Assembly: GCA_013297865.1 (NCBI GenBank)
Contig: JAAFIP010000002.1
Span: 124,001-188,000, forward strand
Origin: Polaromonas sp.
GTDB taxonomy: Bacteria > Pseudomonadota > Gammaproteobacteria > Burkholderiales > Burkholderiaceae_C
DNA length: 64,000 nucleotides
Direction: 5' to 3'
In this document: positions 61,224-64,000 of the stretch, piece by piece
How positions within the stretch are numbered: position 1 is the stretch's first letter
How the letters are laid out: each line of letters starts with the position of its first letter
Translations under genes and position numbers: made by a program
Notes under the pieces: model-generated
Database searches by the model: none
What the model was told of the DNA's origin: nothing
What the model saw: only the letters and a program-made list of their open reading frames with translations

Positions 61224-61919
61224 ATGGCCCGTCAACCCCGTTTCACTGTTCCAAATTACCCCCACCATATCGTTCAGCGCGGCAACAACCGCCAGGCAAT
61301 CTTTCGCACAGATGCGGATTACCAGGCCTACTTGGGTTTGCTGCTGGAGGCTAGTCGACAGCACAAAGTGGCCATCCACAGCTATGTGCTGATGACAAAC
61401 CATGTGCATCTGATGGCTACGCCTCAGGATGAAGTAGGCCTATCGCTGATGGTGCAGCAGGTGGGGCGCAGTTATGTGCGGCGCTTTAACAGGCAATATG
61501 AGCGCTCAGGCACCTTGTTTGAGGGGCGCTACAAATGCACATTGATCCAGACGGAGCGCTATCTGCTGGCCTGCATGGCCTATATCGACCTCAACCCCGT
61601 ACGAGCCCATATGGTGGAACAACCGCAAGACTATCCCTGGAGCAGCTACGGGCACTACGCGGGCTTGCGCACGGACTCGCTGGTCACTCCCCATCCGCAG
61701 TTTTGGAGCTTGGGCAATACGCCGTTCGCCCGCGAGGCGGCCTATGTTGCGTTGTTGTCTGCAGGCCTGAGCTCAACAGATGAGCGGGCGCTCACATTGG
61801 CCACGCGACGCAATGGTGCCTTAGGAGAAGAGGATTTTTTGGTGGAATTAGAGAAAGCGACTCAAAAACGCGTACGCCCTGGGCTCAAAGGGCGGCCTTT
61901 CAAAACGATTGAGGCGTAA
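61224..61919 (+). CDS. REP-associated tyrosine transposase (RAYT, Y1/TnpA_REP family)
   Basis: HIVQRGNNRQAIFRTDADYQAYLGLL, YVLMTNHVHLMATP (HUH), FEGRYKCTLIQTERYLLACMAYIDLNPVRAHMV, WSSYGHYAG. Confidence 0.95.
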   Translation: MARQPRFTVPNYPHHIVQRGNNRQAIFRTDADYQAYLGLLLEASRQHKVAIHSYVLMTNHVHLMATPQDEVGLSLMVQQVGRSYVRRFNRQYERSGTLFEGRYKCTLIQTERYLLACMAYIDLNPVRAHMVEQPQDYPWSSYGHYAGLRTDSLVTPHPQFWSLGNTPFAREAAYVALLSAGLSSTDERALTLATRRNGALGEEDFLVELEKATQKRVRPGLKGRPFKTIEA

Positions 61920-61981
61920 ATCAGAAAACACTCAATCAATGCTTTCTTCAATTATTACCTGCATTTATTGCTATTTATTTT

Positions 61982-62000
61982 GATATGTCCCCATTTAAAA
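61982..62000 (-). repeat. Additional diverged copy of the RAYT-flanking repeat
   Basis: GATATGTCCCCATTTAAAA versus GATCTGACCCCATTTAAAA (17/19), 48 bp before the outer right copy. Confidence 0.75.
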
Positions 62001-62029
62001 AATGTAATGAAGTCGGCAAAATTAAATGT

Positions 62030-62048
62030 GATCTGACCCCATTTAAAA
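62030..62048 (-). repeat. Right terminal inverted repeat of the RAYT element
   Basis: GATCTGACCCCATTTAAAA. Confidence 0.88.
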
Positions 62049-62114
62049 GGTTTGAGTTTATTGCTGCGCTGCACTAAACTCTAGGTCCCTTTTTGGATAT
62101 CACTGGAGAAGCAC

Positions 62115-64000
62115 ATGGGTGCGACGAAAAACGAGATTGCTGCTGCGGCGGCGGGTGGCTTGTATCAAAGCAGTAGCGAAAAAGACGCATGTGGTGTGGG
62201 TTTTGTGGCACACGTCAAAGGCGCTAAATCGCATGCCATCATCCAAAATGGTCTGAAGATTCTGGAAAACCTGGACCACCGGGGTGCTGTGGGAGCAGAC
62301 GAGCTGTGCGGCGATGGCGCAGGCATTTTGATCCAACTGCCCGACGATTTTTACCGCGAAGAAATGATCAAAGTGGGTATCGAGCTGCCCGCGCCCGGTG
62401 AATACGGCGTGGGCATGATATTTTTGCCCAAAGAGCATGCCTCGCGTCTGGCCTGTGAGCAGGAGCTGGAGCGCGCGGTCAAAGCCGAAGGCCAGGTGGT
62501 GATTGGCTGGCGCGATGTGCCGGTCAACCGCGATATGCCGATGTCGCCCTTTGTGCGCGAAAAAGAGCCCATCATCCGCCAGATTTTCATCGCCCGCGGA
62601 GCCGATGTCACCGTGCCCGACGCGCTGGAGCGCAAGCTGTATGTGATCCGCAAAACCGCCAGCGCCGCCATCCAGAACCTGGGCCTCAAGCACAGCAAAG
62701 AGTACTACGTGCCGTCGATGAGCTGCCGCACGATCGTCTACAAAGGCCTGCTGCTTGCCACGCAAGTGGGTGAATACTTCCTCGATTTGCAAAACGCCAA
62801 ATGCGTCTCGGCCCTGGCCTTGGTACACCAGCGTTTTTCCACCAACACTTTCCCCGAGTGGCCGCTGGCCCACCCCTACCGCTATGTCGCCCACAACGGC
62901 GAGATTAACACCGTGCGCGGCAACTTCAACTGGATGCGCGCCCGTGAAGGCGTGATGAAGTCCCCCGTGCTGGGCGACGACCTGAAAAAGCTCTATCCCA
63001 TCAGCTTTGAAGGCCAGTCCGATACCGCCACGTTTGACAACACGCTGGAGCTGCTCACCGCTGCCGGCTACCCCATCAGCCACGCCATGATGATGCTCAT
63101 GCCCGAGCCTTGGGAGCAGCACACCCTGATGGACGAGCGCCGCCGCGCCTTCTACGAATACCACGCCTCCATGCTCGAGCCATGGGACGGCCCAGCGGCC
63201 ATCGCCTTCACCGATGGTCGCCAGATTGGCGCCACGCTGGACCGCAACGGCCTGCGCCCCGCGCGCTACATCTTGACGGAAGACGACCTGGTCGTCTGCG
63301 CGTCCGAAGCCGGTGTGCTGCACCACATCCCTGAGAGCAAAATCGTCAAAAAATGGCGCCTGCAGCCCGGCAAAATGTTCTTGATCGATTTGGAGCAAGG
63401 CCGCCTGATTGACGACGAAGAGCTCAAAAGCCAGCTTGCCAACAGCAAGCCGTATCGCCAATGGATAGACGAAGTGCGCATCCGTTTGGACGACGTGCCC
63501 GCCAGCAGTGCCAAGGTGGCTGAGAGCAAGGACAGTCTGCTCGACCGCCAGCAGGCCTTCGGCTACACCCAGGAAGACCTCAAGTTCCTGCTCAGCCCCA
63601 TGGCCGCCGCCGGCGAGGAGGCCATCGGCTCCATGGGCAACGACTCGCCGCTGGCGGTGCTGTCTGACAAAAACAAGCCGCTGTACAACTACTTCAAGCA
63701 GCTGTTTGCCCAGGTGACCAACCCGCCGATCGACCCGATCCGCGAGCAGATCGTCATGTCCCTGGTCAGCTTCATCGGCCCCAAGCCCAACCTGCTGGAC
63801 ATCAACGCCGTCAACCCACCCCTGCGCCTGGAAGTCAGCCAGCCCGTGCTGGACTTTGCCGACATGGCCAAGCTGCGCGACATTGCCGCCCACACGCGTG
63901 GCAAGTTCAAAAGCTATACGCTCGACATCACTTACCCGGCCGCCTGGGGCCGTGAAGGCGTCGAGGCCAAGCTGGCCTCGCTGTGCGCCGAGGCGGTAGA
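62115..64000 (+). CDS. gltB: Glutamate synthase large subunit (5' part, continues beyond the window)
   Basis: Open frame from ATG 62115 to the window end: ...SSSEKDACGVGFVAHVKGAKSHAIIQNGLKILENLDHRGAVGADELCGDGAGILIQLPDDF...HQRFSTNTFPEWPLAHPYRYVAHNGEINTVRGNFNWMRAREG. Missing from the ORF track because it has no stop in the window. Confidence 0.97.
   Translation, partial: MGATKNEIAAAAAGGLYQSSSEKDACGVGFVAHVKGAKSHAIIQNGLKILENLDHRGAVGADELCGDGAGILIQLPDDFYREEMIKVGIELPAPGEYGVGMIFLPKEHASRLACEQELERAVKAEGQVVIGWRDVPVNRDMPMSPFVREKEPIIRQIFIARGADVTVPDALERKLYVIRKTASAAIQNLGLKHSKEYYVPSMSCRTIVYKGLLLATQVGEYFLDLQNAKCVSALALVHQRFSTNTFPEWPLAHPYRYVAHNGEINTVRGNFNWMRAREGVMKSPVLGDDLKKLYPISFEGQSDTATFDNTLELLTAAGYPISHAMMMLMPEPWEQHTLMDERRRAFYEYHASMLEPWDGPAAIAFTDGRQIGATLDRNGLRPARYILTEDDLVVCASEAGVLHHIPESKIVKKWRLQPGKMFLIDLEQGRLIDDEELKSQLANSKPYRQWIDEVRIRLDDVPASSAKVAESKDSLLDRQQAFGYTQEDLKFLLSPMAAAGEEAIGSMGNDSPLAVLSDKNKPLYNYFKQLFAQVTNPPIDPIREQIVMSLVSFIGPKPNLLDINAVNPPLRLEVSQPVLDFADMAKLRDIAAHTRGKFKSYTLDITYPAAWGREGVEAKLASLCAEAV

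Noticed and set aside
62100-63893. 597-aa ORF on the - strand
   Set aside because: Shadow ORF antisense to gltB, whose + strand frame from 62115 has unmistakable glutamate synthase motifs and runs off the window.

Overview
This looks like a chromosomal segment of a betaproteobacterium (Burkholderiales, Comamonadaceae-like, judged from gene content and order). From left to right it contains: engB (partial, - strand); cytochrome c4 and System II cytochrome c maturation genes (resB/ccsA); msrPQ; the complete dcw cluster (mraZ-rsmH-ftsL-ftsI-murE-murF-mraY-murD-ftsW-murG-murC-ddl-ftsQ-ftsA-ftsZ-lpxC); an RNB-family RNase, a TonB-like gene, mtgA and tldD; a DAHP synthase gene; mpl; tlpA-like, accB, accC and prmA; a PfkB kinase and rodA; a polysaccharide/O-antigen locus (wzz-like, wecA-like, glycosyltransferases, wzx/wzy-like, rmlCADB); plsC-like and cdsA-like genes; ruvC; a REP-associated (RAYT/Y1) transposase with terminal repeats; and the 5' part of gltB. 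The two most interesting signals are not in the ORF track. (1) A 21-aa leader ORF with eight consecutive aromatic residues (MSNFFYFYFWFSVPGGREAMV) is followed by mutually exclusive antiterminator and terminator pairings upstream of the DAHP synthase gene, which looks like a classical aromatic amino acid attenuator. (2) A ~49-bp interspersed repeat (core AATAGAATATCGCGGGAGCAGCTAT, TGCT/AGCA ends) is present in about eight copies in both orientations. Several copies lie in frame inside genes (murE, murG, a DUF3426-type gene, an oxidoreductase), and others supply stop codons (murC, cdsA-like).
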